Origin: Bacteroidales bacterium | GTDB taxonomy: Bacteria; Bacteroidota; Bacteroidia; Bacteroidales; F082 | NCBI GenBank assembly: GCA_017508895.1 | Contig: JAFWRA010000075.1 | Location: forward strand, 1 to 50,302 | Direction: 5' to 3' | Length of the DNA: 50,302 bases | Part shown: in pieces, positions 16,325 through 25,125 of the stretch | Layout of the letters: each line of letters begins with the position of its first letter | Position numbering within the stretch: the stretch's first letter is position 1 | Position numbers and translations under genes: made by a program | Notes under the pieces: generated by a model | Seen by the model: only the letters and a program-made list of their open reading frames with translations | What the model was told of the DNA's origin: nothing | Databases searched by the model: none

Positions 16325-17140
16325 TTAATTATAATAGTATTCTTCCGGCTGCCGTTGATAGGTTGGGATGTTCCATGTGAGGCGGATGCCGTAATAGAGG
16401 TCGTTGTAGCGTTTGTGCGGGTCGGTGGGGCCAACAGGCTCCATGACACCCGTCTCCGAATTGGTGAACACACGAAAATCATAGTCGCGGAGGTCTCGGG
16501 TACGGGCGTAGTTCACCTCGAATGAGACAGAGGCATTGAGCAGGCGGGTATCGCTGAGCAGCAGATAACCTACTTCCAAATGCAAGGCCGGACCACCGCG
16601 CATACGATCGTAACCATATTTGTAGTCGCCGTCCACCTGATAGGGGTTATTGAGCATGGTCACGGGATAATCCACACGGATGCGGCTGCGAAGATAGCCC
16701 AAGCCCGCCTGAACGAAGAAGCCACTGTTAGGGTTGGGACCTAAAGGGAACAACCTGCCCACTTCGCCTTGGAAAAACAAGCCACGCTGGTTGATTTCCA
16801 AAGTGGTGAAACTGCCTGCACTCCCGATAATCTCACCCACATCAGTAGTGATGCCTTCACCGAAAATCTGCACACGGTCTATATTGAGTTTCGTGCCATA
16901 GATATAGTTGCCATTGGCTGTAAAAAGCCAGTTGGATTCGGTTTTATACACGAAACTGCCGCCAATATTGTGACTGACACCATACAATTTCTTGGTATCC
17001 AAGCCCGGGATATGGAAAGCGTAAGTCGCCTGAAACATCGCCACTGGGATGGGGTCTTTCATGACGTCTTTTGGCTGCTGGGCCAACGCACTGACGGTCA
17101 AACCAAGACAAAGCAAAATAGGTAAAATAATTCTGCGCAT
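16325..17140 (-). CDS. Exported beta-barrel outer-membrane protein of unknown function
   Basis: The 271-residue protein has a signal peptide (MRRIILPILLCLGLTVSALAQ) and alternating hydrophobic/polar strands with aromatic girdles (FTANGNYIYG, GFFVQAGLGYLRSRIRVDY, LYYGIRLTWNIPTY), as expected for an outer-membrane barrel of about 10-12 strands. It ends with a Tyr-rich tail (EEYYYN), not the canonical C-terminal Phe. I do not recognise a specific family. It is immediately upstream of waaA (3-nt gap), which suggests a role in the envelope, but this is context only. A TATTTTTG element lies 53 bp upstream. Confidence 0.75.
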   Translation of the reverse strand: MRRIILPILLCLGLTVSALAQQPKDVMKDPIPVAMFQATYAFHIPGLDTKKLYGVSHNIGGSFVYKTESNWLFTANGNYIYGTKLNIDRVQIFGEGITTDVGEIIGSAGSFTTLEINQRGLFFQGEVGRLFPLGPNPNSGFFVQAGLGYLRSRIRVDYPVTMLNNPYQVDGDYKYGYDRMRGGPALHLEVGYLLLSDTRLLNASVSFEVNYARTRDLRDYDFRVFTNSETGVMEPVGPTDPHKRYNDLYYGIRLTWNIPTYQRQPEEYYYN

Positions 17141-17192
17141 AATTGTTCGTTTTTTATTGAACGAAAAACTGAGTCATATAGTATTGAGGGTG

Positions 17193-17200
17193 CAAAAATA
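17193..17200 (-). promoter_or_regulatory. -7 element of the beta-barrel/waaA operon
   Basis: On the minus strand TATTTTTG matches TAnnTTTG. It lies a few nt downstream of the terminator of the subtilisin gene, so terminator T-run and promoter nearly abut. Confidence 0.6.
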
Positions 17201-17201
17201 T

Positions 17202-17232
17202 GAAAAAGGTCGCCTCGTATTGAAGCGACCTT
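17202..17232 (-). terminator. terminator of the subtilisin gene
   Basis: AAGGTCGC (minus strand, from 17232) pairs with GCGACCTT (17213-17206) around an 11-nt loop and is followed by TTTTTC. Confidence 0.8.
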
Positions 17233-17253
17233 GAACAAAAGTTGAAAACCTAT

Positions 17254-20200
17254 TTACATCTTTATGATACGACGGACAATCGTTTCCTTGCCTACAAAGA
17301 TGCGAACTGTATAGACGCCGCTCTCCAAACCATCCATCTGATAGGTGTCGTCTTCGACCTTGATGCGTCGCACCAGCTTGCCTTCGGCGGAATAGACTTC
17401 AATCAGCGTCATGCCTGCACACTTGATGGTCACCTTGTCAGTGGTCGGGTTGGGGAAGATATTGACTTTGCCATCGTTCTCATCAAGACCGATGAAATAG
17501 TTGGCGCAAGCGGCCTCCGACTTATCGGAAACACCCTTCTCGAAGACTGAAGCCACCGCATAACAGTGCTGCATGTCAATGGCCATCTCGGTGTCCTTGC
17601 AATTAGTTTCAGTCTGGTTTTCAGCAATCAGTTCGTCGTCGCGGTAGAGGTTGTAGGCGATAGCTCCATCCACCTCGTTCCAAGACATTGCAATATAGCC
17701 TTCGTGCACATCGGTGATATGGATTTCGGGAGCGATGTTCGTAATTGTTACCCAATAGGTAGCTGACAAAGCCATGCAATCCTCATACACTGGCGTCACC
17801 TCGATTTGGAAGCCATCTTCAGTTGTGGCTGTGTAGGCATTGGTCTCAACCGTAACCCACTCAAAGCTATCTATACGGAGATGATATGTTTCAGCATCAC
17901 CGTTCCAAGTCACTGTGACTTCGTTACCATTGAAGGAATAGTCGAAGCCATCCACGGCAGCGCAAACATTCTTTGTCATGCAAACGGGTTCAGAATCGCA
18001 GCCATAGACGGAATGTGCTGTCACACAGAGGGTATTCTCGCCCACAATTGGGTCGAATGAAAAGCCCGTGGCACCGCCTTCAGGCGTTTTCTGTATGGTG
18101 TTGCCATTGTAGGTAATTTCATAATATTCCACGTCAGGGACGTCACTCCAAACGAAATGCAAACCGCTGTAGTCCATAGCTACAAACGAAAGGTCATCAA
18201 CTGGTTCGCAATAACAGATTTCAATTTTGGCATCCACTTTATAGCAAGATTCCGTTACGGGCGTCACCTCAACCGATGTCAAGCCATTTTCAACCTCGAA
18301 GACATATTGCGTTTCTGCCACGGGAGGACCCACCTGACCATTGACGACCACCTCATATTGTTCGATGCCTTCGATGGCATCCCAAGTCACGGTAGCGACA
18401 TTGCCCTCCAAGGTATATGACAAGTTCTCCACTGCATCGAGGATACAGATATGCATGAAAGCGTCTTTATCACATTCTTCAAAAACAGCCTTCACGTTGA
18501 TGTCATGCTCGCCCGTAGGAATGGTGAAAGAGTAAGTAGTTCCGTTTGTCGCATCCAACAACTCCTCATCCATATAAACTTGGTATTCTACCAATCCAAA
18601 TGTGTTTTGGGGCGCCTCCCAGTAGAGGGTGCACTGAAGGTCGCTGGTCATGGTATGGGTCAGATTCTGCACTGGGCTGCACTTTGACACTTCCACCTCG
18701 GCGCAGACATATTCGCTTTGGCAATTATCATAATAAACAGCATAGACACAATAGTTGTAAACACCTTCCTCTACAACATCGTCAAGGGCTGTTGCAGGAC
18801 TCATCACGAGCATAGTGGTACCTCTATACACTTCGTAAACCGCATCTTCGGCATTTTCGGGAGCCTCCCAAGTCAGGTGAACCATGTTGCCTTCTATCGT
18901 GTAGGTCAAGTTGCGCGCTGGTTCGCAGAAACCAGACACACTGCTGCCCACAGTGCAGTCGATGTCGAAGAGTTTATTGCCAACGAAACCACCTTCGTTC
19001 TCAAAAATGGCTGTGCCATCCTCGTAAGCGACCTCAAAACTACATTGTGAAGTGTCCTGTCCGTTGTGCCAACGAAGCATGACTCTGGAACCAGAAGCCA
19101 AATGACGGGTGTATGTTGCCGACCCACCCTCTTCAATGGTCATCTGCTCCGAAGGCTGACCATCGGAATAGAGCACGGTGAGATAATTGTCCTGCCAGCC
19201 ATTGTTACCAGAATCGTGCAACGAAAAGATGACATCGCAAGTGTTCTGATAATTGAAAGTCAATTCCGTATGCTTTCCATTGAAATCCACAAGGTCGAGC
19301 GTGAAAGGAATGGTAAAGTCGTCAGGAGCGGCGGCATCGAGCGTGATATTGTAATCGGCGTAACCCATCAGTTCGGCGCCAATCGAGCTGAAACCTCCTT
19401 GGGTTTCATTTATAGTGACAAACTCATAATCAGAAGTCAAAGTACCTGTCACCATCTCAGCCAACTGATTGCCCGTGTTGTCGACAAAGATGCGCAAGTC
19501 GGCGGTCTCGCCTGGATTGAGGAGACCATTGCCGTTGTCGTCGTTGAGCACGACTGAGATGCCGTATTCCAGCAGATCGTCGAAGACCGTAACGACAAAG
19601 CTGTAGGTTCCCGTCCGTTCGCCATCGACATACACCTCCATATTGAAACGGATAGTCTGTTTAGCCACCACTAAGTCGCTTACCGTGAAAGCAAAAGCAT
19701 CTTCCACCATCAAAGCTTCTTCAGGGGCAAGATCGGGACAAGCAGCCGTGTTTTGCGTAATGGTAACGTTTTCATCCTGAGTCGTCAAGACCATGGAAAT
19801 ATTGCTCACCGGCACGGCACCGAAATTCGCCATAACGACGCCCATCGTGACCGACTCGCCCGGATTCAAGTAACCATTCTGATTGCCTACCTCGTCATTG
19901 ATTTTATAAATGTCGTTGTATTGGACTGAGCCCACCTCGATAGCATCAACGGCAGCACTCACATCCACGCGCCCGAAGCCATAGGTGTTGCTCTTTCCCG
20001 TAGCCAGCGGGACAGCTGTTTCTTCGAGGATGCGACAGACATCAGATGGCGTAAGGTTGATGTCTTTGCTCAGCATCAAAGCCATGCAGCCCGCTACGCA
20101 AGGTGTAGCCATCGAAGTGCCGCTCATGGAAGTATAACCTGTATTGGTTTGATAGTTCAACGACTTGATGTCGACACCCGGAGCACACACATCGGGACGG

Positions 20201-21399
20201 ATGAGGCCAATGCCAGGCTGATAGGGGTAATCGGCAAACTCGGTGTTTTGCCAAGTGACGGGGCCTCGTGAGGTGAAGTATGCCGCATTGTCGTTGTAAT
20301 CGACTGCACCGACACAAACCGAGCAAGTCAAATCACCAGGGTTCTCGCCCTGCACCTCGTCCATATAAGGCGGAGGACAACTGCCAGGCACACGCACGTT
20401 GTTCGGGATAGGATACATCCAGGTCTGATTGCCTTCGTTACCTGCGGCAATAGCAGCCACAATACCCGCATCCAAAGCGGCCTCGCAGGTATGACGCAGC
20501 AAAGTTCGATCGGGAATACTGGAATTAGGCAAACCAAGCGACATGCTGAACAAGTCACAGCCATGCTCCACAGCCCATTGGATGCCTGCAGAGATGCTTT
20601 GGGCGCCACCGTTTCCACTACTATCCAGACATTTGACACACATCAGCGTAGCTTCAGGGGCCATACCTGTTTGTGAGCCAGCCGTGCCGTCGCCCAACAC
20701 CGTACCCGAACAGTGCGAGCCATGGCCGTGGTCGTCCATGGGATCGTTGTCGTTGTTTTTCACGTCATAGCCGTGATGAGGAAACTCTGAGCCACCATCC
20801 CAAAGGTGGTCAGCCACGTCTACGTGATTGTAGTTGACGCCCGTGTCGATGACAGCCACCACAACGCCTTGACCCAAATAGCCTTGTTGCCACACTTTAT
20901 CGGCACCCACTTGAATGACATTTTGTGTGATTTCGCGCGAAGCCGTAGCCGGGCGAGGCATATCGTCCTCAGGAATCCAGTTGTACTCCTTGGCAAAACC
21001 CATCATCTCAATGTCATTGCGGCGGGCAAGGTCGGAAATGGCTGCCTTTGTGGCATTGAAATACAAGGCATTCGCCATCCATAAGACAGTGGGCGCAGTG
21101 ACCATACCGCTACGTTCCATATCATTAAGTGTACGGCGGAGGTCATACTGCGAAGCGTCAGCAAAAGCCTTCAGCTCGTTGACAACAAACTCGCGACGTT
21201 CTGCGCGAGTGACGAAATAGGCGGCACGATGGTTGAGTTGTGCACGATCGTATTGCGATTTCATGATAACGATGACTTTGATCTGCTCGTCATCGTTGCG
21301 ACGACTCATTTCTTCGCTCAGCAGCGGGTCGATGAAAGCTTGGGCGTAGCCTGCCATACAGCAGACCGCCATCAAAAATAGGGTAAATAGTTTTTTCAT
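17254..21399 (-). CDS. Large secreted subtilisin-like (S8) protease with Fn3-like modules and T9SS sorting domain
   Basis: The 1381-residue preproprotein has a signal peptide (MKKLFTLFLMAVCCMAGYAQ) and an inhibitor-like prosegment to about residue 150. The S8 domain has a complete triad: Asp185 (VVAVIDTGVN), His226 (GHGSHCSG) and Ser429 (SGTSMATP). Ig-like domains follow (about 480-720), then a segment bounded by Cys721 and Cys815 that resembles segments in both C10 proteases of this window. About six Fn3-like repeats come next, several opening with Cys-x-P/A-V (CEPARNL, CSPVQNL, CEPVDDL, CAAVDGF), and a T9SS type A domain ends the protein (IFPNPTTDKVTIKC to RRIIKM). It should act outside the cell on proteins or as a maturation protease. 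It is transcribed alone and divergently from the M16 protease gene. Confidence 0.94.
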   Translation of the reverse strand: MKKLFTLFLMAVCCMAGYAQAFIDPLLSEEMSRRNDDEQIKVIVIMKSQYDRAQLNHRAAYFVTRAERREFVVNELKAFADASQYDLRRTLNDMERSGMVTAPTVLWMANALYFNATKAAISDLARRNDIEMMGFAKEYNWIPEDDMPRPATASREITQNVIQVGADKVWQQGYLGQGVVVAVIDTGVNYNHVDVADHLWDGGSEFPHHGYDVKNNDNDPMDDHGHGSHCSGTVLGDGTAGSQTGMAPEATLMCVKCLDSSGNGGAQSISAGIQWAVEHGCDLFSMSLGLPNSSIPDRTLLRHTCEAALDAGIVAAIAAGNEGNQTWMYPIPNNVRVPGSCPPPYMDEVQGENPGDLTCSVCVGAVDYNDNAAYFTSRGPVTWQNTEFADYPYQPGIGLIRPDVCAPGVDIKSLNYQTNTGYTSMSGTSMATPCVAGCMALMLSKDINLTPSDVCRILEETAVPLATGKSNTYGFGRVDVSAAVDAIEVGSVQYNDIYKINDEVGNQNGYLNPGESVTMGVVMANFGAVPVSNISMVLTTQDENVTITQNTAACPDLAPEEALMVEDAFAFTVSDLVVAKQTIRFNMEVYVDGERTGTYSFVVTVFDDLLEYGISVVLNDDNGNGLLNPGETADLRIFVDNTGNQLAEMVTGTLTSDYEFVTINETQGGFSSIGAELMGYADYNITLDAAAPDDFTIPFTLDLVDFNGKHTELTFNYQNTCDVIFSLHDSGNNGWQDNYLTVLYSDGQPSEQMTIEEGGSATYTRHLASGSRVMLRWHNGQDTSQCSFEVAYEDGTAIFENEGGFVGNKLFDIDCTVGSSVSGFCEPARNLTYTIEGNMVHLTWEAPENAEDAVYEVYRGTTMLVMSPATALDDVVEEGVYNYCVYAVYYDNCQSEYVCAEVEVSKCSPVQNLTHTMTSDLQCTLYWEAPQNTFGLVEYQVYMDEELLDATNGTTYSFTIPTGEHDINVKAVFEECDKDAFMHICILDAVENLSYTLEGNVATVTWDAIEGIEQYEVVVNGQVGPPVAETQYVFEVENGLTSVEVTPVTESCYKVDAKIEICYCEPVDDLSFVAMDYSGLHFVWSDVPDVEYYEITYNGNTIQKTPEGGATGFSFDPIVGENTLCVTAHSVYGCDSEPVCMTKNVCAAVDGFDYSFNGNEVTVTWNGDAETYHLRIDSFEWVTVETNAYTATTEDGFQIEVTPVYEDCMALSATYWVTITNIAPEIHITDVHEGYIAMSWNEVDGAIAYNLYRDDELIAENQTETNCKDTEMAIDMQHCYAVASVFEKGVSDKSEAACANYFIGLDENDGKVNIFPNPTTDKVTIKCAGMTLIEVYSAEGKLVRRIKVEDDTYQMDGLESGVYTVRIFVGKETIVRRIIKM

Positions 21400-21425
21400 A
21401 TCGATTAGAATTGATTTTAAAGTTG

Positions 21426-21461
21426 CAAAGTTAGAAATGTTTTCCGTTTATCGTATCTTTG
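21426..21461. promoter_or_regulatory. divergent -7 elements between the S8 and M16 protease genes
   Basis: The minus strand carries TAACTTTG (21426-21433) for the S8 gene and the plus strand TATCTTTG (21454-21461) for the M16 gene. The two lie in 80 bp of intergenic DNA and face away from each other's gene, so transcription complexes would overlap and could compete. Neither has a clear -33 TTG at 18-21 bp. Confidence 0.55.
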
Positions 21462-21479
21462 CAGCCCGATTTTTAACCT

Positions 21480-22715
21480 ATGTTGGAAAACAAATACAAA
21501 GAATCCGTCCTTCCGAACGGCATTCGACTGATACATAAGGAAAAGCAAGGTGAAATTGCCCATCTTGTGCTGATGGTGGAGACTGGCACTCGCGATGAAC
21601 TGGCCTACGAGAACGGCCTCGCTCATTTCGTGGAGCACACCATCTTCAAAGGCACACAAAACCGTAAGGCGTACCATATCCTAAGCTGCCTCGACAATGT
21701 GGGCGGCGACCTCAACGCCTTCACCACCAAGGAGGAGACCTGCTTGCAGGCCACCTTCCTCAAGCAGCACTACAAGCGTAGCCTCGACCTCTTCGCCGAC
21801 ATCGCCTTCCGTTCCACCTTCCCAGAAAACGAGCTGGCCAAGGAGAAGGAAGTCATCTTGGATGAGATCAACTCCTATTTGGATTCCCCATCGGACGAGA
21901 TTTACGATTTGTTTGAAGAGATGGTCTTCAAAGGGCATCCTTTGTCGCGCAACATATTGGGCACCACAGAATTGGTGAAAGGCTTCCATCGCGAGGACAT
22001 CCTCGACTTCATGGCGCACAACTATAGCACCGGCCAAATGATTTTGGCCTCTATTGGCGACATCAGCTTCAAGGAGTTTGAGCGGATGGCCATGACGTAT
22101 TTCGGAAACCAACCGGCACACATTATTAATAAGAAACGCGAAATCTTCAAAGGCTACACACCTGAAAGCCGCATTGACAAGCGTAACAACCACTTGAGCC
22201 ACTGCATTATAGGTAATATTGCACCCGAGTTCAGCAGTTCCATGCGCATGCCCATCGTCATGCTTAATAATGTGCTCGGCGGTCCAGCCATGAGCTCCCG
22301 CCTCGGCTTGAACATCCGTGAGAAATACGGCTTCGCCTACAGCATCGAGTCGCAATACACCGCTTATTCCGACGTCGGTCTCATCAACGTCTATATGGGT
22401 GTCGACCCTGACTCACTGGAACGTGCAATAGAGTTGGTTCACAAGGAACTGGACAAGCTCTGCACCCAAAAACTGGGCACTTTGCAACTGCATCACGCCA
22501 AGCAGCAACTCATCGGACAAGTGGCATTGAGCTACGAAAGCGGCATGAATGAACTACTCAGCGTCACCCGTTCACTCATCATGGGCGAACCCATAGAATA
22601 CATGGACGACATCATCCAAAAGGTGGAGGCCGTGACGGCTGAAGATATCCTTGAAGTGGCCAACCGCGTATTCGACAAGAAGCAGCTGAGTCAAATTATC
22701 TTTGAAGGGAATTGA
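21480..22715 (+). CDS. M16 family zinc metalloprotease (processing-peptidase-like)
   Basis: The 411-residue protein has the inverted zinc motif HFVEH (His49, Glu52, His53) with the third ligand Glu129 in EKEVILDEI at the usual 76-residue distance, followed by the second, inactive M16-type half with the substrate-gripping segment (GLNIREKYGFAYSIES, around residue 280). M16B enzymes degrade or process short peptides. There is no signal peptide, so a cytosolic location is inferred. The length matches single-chain M16B proteins such as the YmxG/PqqL-like group. The gene has a short leader, about 18 nt after its TATCTTTG element, and no obvious terminator hairpin. Confidence 0.93.
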   Translation: MLENKYKESVLPNGIRLIHKEKQGEIAHLVLMVETGTRDELAYENGLAHFVEHTIFKGTQNRKAYHILSCLDNVGGDLNAFTTKEETCLQATFLKQHYKRSLDLFADIAFRSTFPENELAKEKEVILDEINSYLDSPSDEIYDLFEEMVFKGHPLSRNILGTTELVKGFHREDILDFMAHNYSTGQMILASIGDISFKEFERMAMTYFGNQPAHIINKKREIFKGYTPESRIDKRNNHLSHCIIGNIAPEFSSSMRMPIVMLNNVLGGPAMSSRLGLNIREKYGFAYSIESQYTAYSDVGLINVYMGVDPDSLERAIELVHKELDKLCTQKLGTLQLHHAKQQLIGQVALSYESGMNELLSVTRSLIMGEPIEYMDDIIQKVEAVTAEDILEVANRVFDKKQLSQIIFEGN

Positions 22716-22742
22716 GTGATTTTTCTTAGGGGATAAAATCTT

Positions 22743-22775
22743 ATTAAAGCGGAATATTTCATTTTAAAAAGGAAT
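22743..22775 (+). promoter_or_regulatory. paired TTAAA-CGGAAT direct repeats, copy A
   Basis: ATTAAAGCGGAAT (22743-22755) and TTTTAAAAAGGAAT (22762-22775) have their GGAAT words exactly 20 bp apart. Further words lie downstream of the promoter at 22931-22943 and 23007-23017. The spacing of about two helical turns suggests an operator for a regulator binding one DNA face. Confidence 0.55.
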
Positions 22776-22876
22776 TTTCTGGTTTAAACTATAATTCTTT
22801 CAAAAAAAACAGCATTTTTTCTCAGCTGTCACACAGCGGGTTATCCCTTGTGACGAAAAATAGTTGAAAAAATAGC

Positions 22877-22906
22877 TTGACAAAATTTCTTCAGGTTGTA
22901 TATTTG
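22877..22906 (+). promoter_or_regulatory. Bacteroidota promoter of the gene at 23045
   Basis: TTG (22877-22879) and TATATTTG (22899-22906) have a 19-bp spacer. The expected transcript has a leader of about 130 nt containing conserved sequence also present in copy B. Confidence 0.8.
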
Positions 22907-23044
22907 CGGCATAAAACAACCGTAATACTACTTTAAACGGAATTTTTTGGATTAAAAATTAAAACAACATGCGGCTTAGGCCAACAAATTGACAACATGA
23001 AACACAATTAACGGAATCATTCATCTTCAAAAAACACTAAAACT

Positions 23045-24562
23045 ATGAAAACCAAACTCTACACCCTACTCACTGGCCTGCTGATGGCCGCCTGCATCAC
23101 GAGTTACGGACAGGAAATCACTAACGTATTCAGCTACGATTGCAACAAGATGTTCTCGTACAACGACCTTTTGGTCTGCTCCGATGGATCTGTGCTGTCC
23201 GGCATCTATTGCTTCAGCCCATCCATTTATGGAGATCCCGCTTTCCACGTATGCAAGGTTTCCCCCGAAGGTCAGTTGCTTGATTCGACGACCTTTGATT
23301 CTGCTTGGGAAATTCTCGGTATACCAAGGACACCCGACACCTTTGTTCTTCCAAATTTTATCATCGACAATGCCGACAGCACGCTCAGCATTACAATGAC
23401 TTTCATTGATGCCAACCTCAACATTACTGGAACTGTCACCACGTCCATCCTCAACGGCTTTGATCCTAGGGAATTTATGCAGGATTACATGATCATCTCT
23501 CCCGTCGGCGATCTCATCGTCACCTACTGGATTGACGATGTGTACCATTTTGCGCGCATCGGTCTTGACGGCACCTTAATAGCCTCCACTGAGACCGCCG
23601 AAATCCTTCCCGACAATCCTAACCCCAACTACAATCCACCTGCCGGCAGTGCCTTACGGTATGAGAGTTTTGGCTTGTTCACCGAATCGCCAGAACGCTT
23701 CTACAAATTGGGAGGCTGGATTGATTATGGGGAGCAACCTCGTCCCCTCATTGCTTACATCTTCGACGCAGACTTCAACCTTACTGACACCTTGGTATAT
23801 AGCGAATTGGAAGAGAACACCTATTGTAACTATGCCGGAGGAGTCAACACTTCAACTTGGCCTGGTGGAGAACACATCACCCCCATTGCCAAATCATTTT
23901 TGAGCGGCACTTACCTCTTGGCCAGTCAGATCCGCTATCCCGATGACAACATTTACAGCTCGTTGGTCAAATACGACATGTATCACAACCCCATAGCTTT
24001 TACCAAGATTGAACACACACCATACGGATGGAGCCGGCCTATCAATACACAAGTGATTGACGATAACACCATCTATCACACCTACTATGCTTTTGATAAC
24101 ATTTACCCCTCCATTGGAGTGGTTCGCTTGAACAGAAATCTAGACGTGGTGTGGGACGTCGTTCTACCTCCTATGGCAAATGACGTTGCTTATGGACATA
24201 CGCTGACCACTTTGCCGAATGGCAACATTGCTGTAAGTGTAGCATCCATGCATAACTCGTATAGCCGGCTATATATTTATTTCATCAACGACGGTGACCC
24301 AACCAACACAGCTGAAATGGCTGCCAGCGAAATGCCTTACACCCTCTACCCCAACCCCGTGAAAGACCTCCTGTCCCTCCGCTTCGACGACGGCGACGAG
24401 CCCGAGAGCGTTGAACTTTATGACCTTGCAGGCCGTTTGGTCGGCACCAAGCCAAACGGGCTGGAAAGCATCGATATGAGAGCGATGCCCTCCGGGGTAT
24501 ACATGCTGCGCGTCACCATGAAGGATGAGACGATCTACCACGAAAAGGTATTGAAAGAATAG
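23045..24562 (+). CDS. T9SS-exported protein of unknown function (probable beta-propeller)
   Basis: The 505-residue protein has a signal peptide with a Cys (MKTKLYTLLTGLLMAACITSYGQ) and a T9SS type A sorting domain (TLYPNPVKDLLSLRF to HEKVLKE). The middle consists of repeated beta-hairpin-like blocks with PxGDLIVTYW / LPNGNIAVSV type motifs, as in secreted beta-propellers, but I do not recognise an enzyme motif. Its regulation is notable: a leader of about 130 nt, a promoter with strong -33 and -7 elements, and paired direct repeats upstream. The entire regulatory frame is repeated downstream without a coding sequence. An in-frame alternative start near 22998 (ATGAAACAC) is followed at once by a stop, so 23045 is the start. 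Confidence 0.78.
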   Translation: MKTKLYTLLTGLLMAACITSYGQEITNVFSYDCNKMFSYNDLLVCSDGSVLSGIYCFSPSIYGDPAFHVCKVSPEGQLLDSTTFDSAWEILGIPRTPDTFVLPNFIIDNADSTLSITMTFIDANLNITGTVTTSILNGFDPREFMQDYMIISPVGDLIVTYWIDDVYHFARIGLDGTLIASTETAEILPDNPNPNYNPPAGSALRYESFGLFTESPERFYKLGGWIDYGEQPRPLIAYIFDADFNLTDTLVYSELEENTYCNYAGGVNTSTWPGGEHITPIAKSFLSGTYLLASQIRYPDDNIYSSLVKYDMYHNPIAFTKIEHTPYGWSRPINTQVIDDNTIYHTYYAFDNIYPSIGVVRLNRNLDVVWDVVLPPMANDVAYGHTLTTLPNGNIAVSVASMHNSYSRLYIYFINDGDPTNTAEMAASEMPYTLYPNPVKDLLSLRFDDGDEPESVELYDLAGRLVGTKPNGLESIDMRAMPSGVYMLRVTMKDETIYHEKVLKE

Positions 24563-24604
24563 AGCAAAGTTTTTCCATAATGATTTAGGTTTTAGTTGGG
24601 TTTT

Positions 24605-24628
24605 AGAGACGGTGCGTGCACCGTCTCT
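24605..24628 (+). terminator. terminator of the gene at 23045
   Basis: AGAGACGGTGC (24605-24615) and GCACCGTCTCT (24618-24628) form a perfect 11-bp stem, followed by ATTCTT. Confidence 0.75.
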
Positions 24629-24671
24629 ATTCTTATAACCACTTTGATAATGATTGTTTGTAATAAAATCA

Positions 24672-24706
24672 GATTAAAAACGGAATATTATTGATTAAAG
24701 CGGAAT
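24672..24706 (+). promoter_or_regulatory. paired TTAAA-CGGAAT direct repeats, copy B
   Basis: GATTAAAAACGGAAT (24672-24686) and GATTAAAGCGGAAT (24693-24706) again place GGAAT words 20 bp apart. A third word, AATTAAAACGGAAT (24861-24874), follows the promoter, as in copy A. Confidence 0.55.
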
Positions 24707-24807
24707 AATCACAAATAAATCAAAACAATTTCTAAAAAACAGCGATTTTTTTCTGCTTGACATACAATGAATTATCAAAGGTGACGAAAAATAGTTGAAA
24801 ATTTTGC

Positions 24808-24837
24808 TTGACAAAACTTTTATAGATTGTATATTTG
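24808..24837 (+). promoter_or_regulatory. orphan Bacteroidota promoter in copy B
   Basis: TTG (24808-24810) and TATATTTG (24830-24837) with a 19-bp spacer, identical in layout to the promoter at 22877-22906, but no credible ORF follows before the terminator. Confidence 0.75.
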
Positions 24838-24843
24838 CAGCAT

Positions 24844-25012
24844 GAAACAACAAAAACAAGAATTAAAACGGAATAATTTAGATTAAAATTCAGACTAAAT
24901 CGGGGTTAGGCCAACAAAATAACAACATGAAACACATTTGACAGTAAGTGCTTTTTTTCATAATGATTTGGTTTTAGTTGATTAAAGCGGAGATATAAAT
25001 CTCCGCTTTTTT
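24844..25012 (+). ncRNA. possible short non-coding transcript from the orphan promoter
   Basis: Initiation just after the TATATTTG element and termination at the hairpin ending at 25012 would give an RNA of about 170 nt. The only ATG-started frames inside are trivial (ATG AAA CAC ATT TGA). Sequence conserved with the leader of the gene at 23045 (TTAGGCCAACAAA) might let it share that mRNA's binding partners. Existence as a functional RNA is inference only. Confidence 0.3.
24984..25012 (+). terminator. terminator closing copy B
   Basis: AAAGCGGAGAT (24984-24994) and ATCTCCGCTTT (24999-25009) with loop ATAA and a T6 run. The left arm continues the ATTAAAGCGG word of the direct repeats. Confidence 0.85.
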
Positions 25013-25085
25013 CTCTTACATGAATGGCCTTATTTTCCATTTTTACACGAATGGCCATAAATTGCTCACGAGTTTTCATTAATGA

Positions 25086-25117
25086 CAATTCGTGATTCAT
25101 TGATAGAAATTCGTGTT
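25086..25117. repeat. AATTCGTG word repeat
   Basis: Two copies of AATTCGTG with spaced ATTCATTGA-like words sit just past the purE stop. Similar words (AATTTGCCACGAATTT, AATTCGCGAA, AATTCGTG) recur at 28000-28070, so this is probably a dispersed intergenic repeat. Confidence 0.45.
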
Positions 25118-25125
25118 GGAAAAAA

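Larger units (their letters stand above)
22741..23017 (+). repeat. regulatory frame copy A (upstream of the gene at 23045)
   Basis: This 329-bp intergenic stretch (22716-23044) aligns with 24671-24945. Shared blocks in order are paired TTAAA-CGGAAT words, an AAAAAACAGC block, TGACGAAAAATAGTTGAAAA, a promoter (TTGACAAAA and TATATTTG), another TTAAACGGAAT word, and a leader with TTAGGCCAACAAA and ACAACATGAAACACA. In copy A the frame leads into the coding sequence at 23045. Confidence 0.85.
24671..25012 (+). repeat. regulatory frame copy B: promoter, leader and terminator without a gene
   Basis: This is the main content of the 563-bp gap between 24562 and 25126. It repeats frame A up to ACAACATGAAACACA (near 24930) and then passes, within about 30 nt, into a copy of the sequence that follows the stop codon at 24562 (CATAATGATTT-GGTTTTAG; 24573-24598 matches 24956-24980), ending in a terminator. 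A coding sequence corresponding to 23045-24562 is missing. It could be a deletion scar, a donor/acceptor site, or the gene of a small RNA of about 170 nt. Confidence 0.8.

Noticed and set aside
24906..25100. 64-codon minus-strand frame in the gap before purE
   Set aside because: It crosses a terminator and repeat words and lacks a promoter or family similarity.
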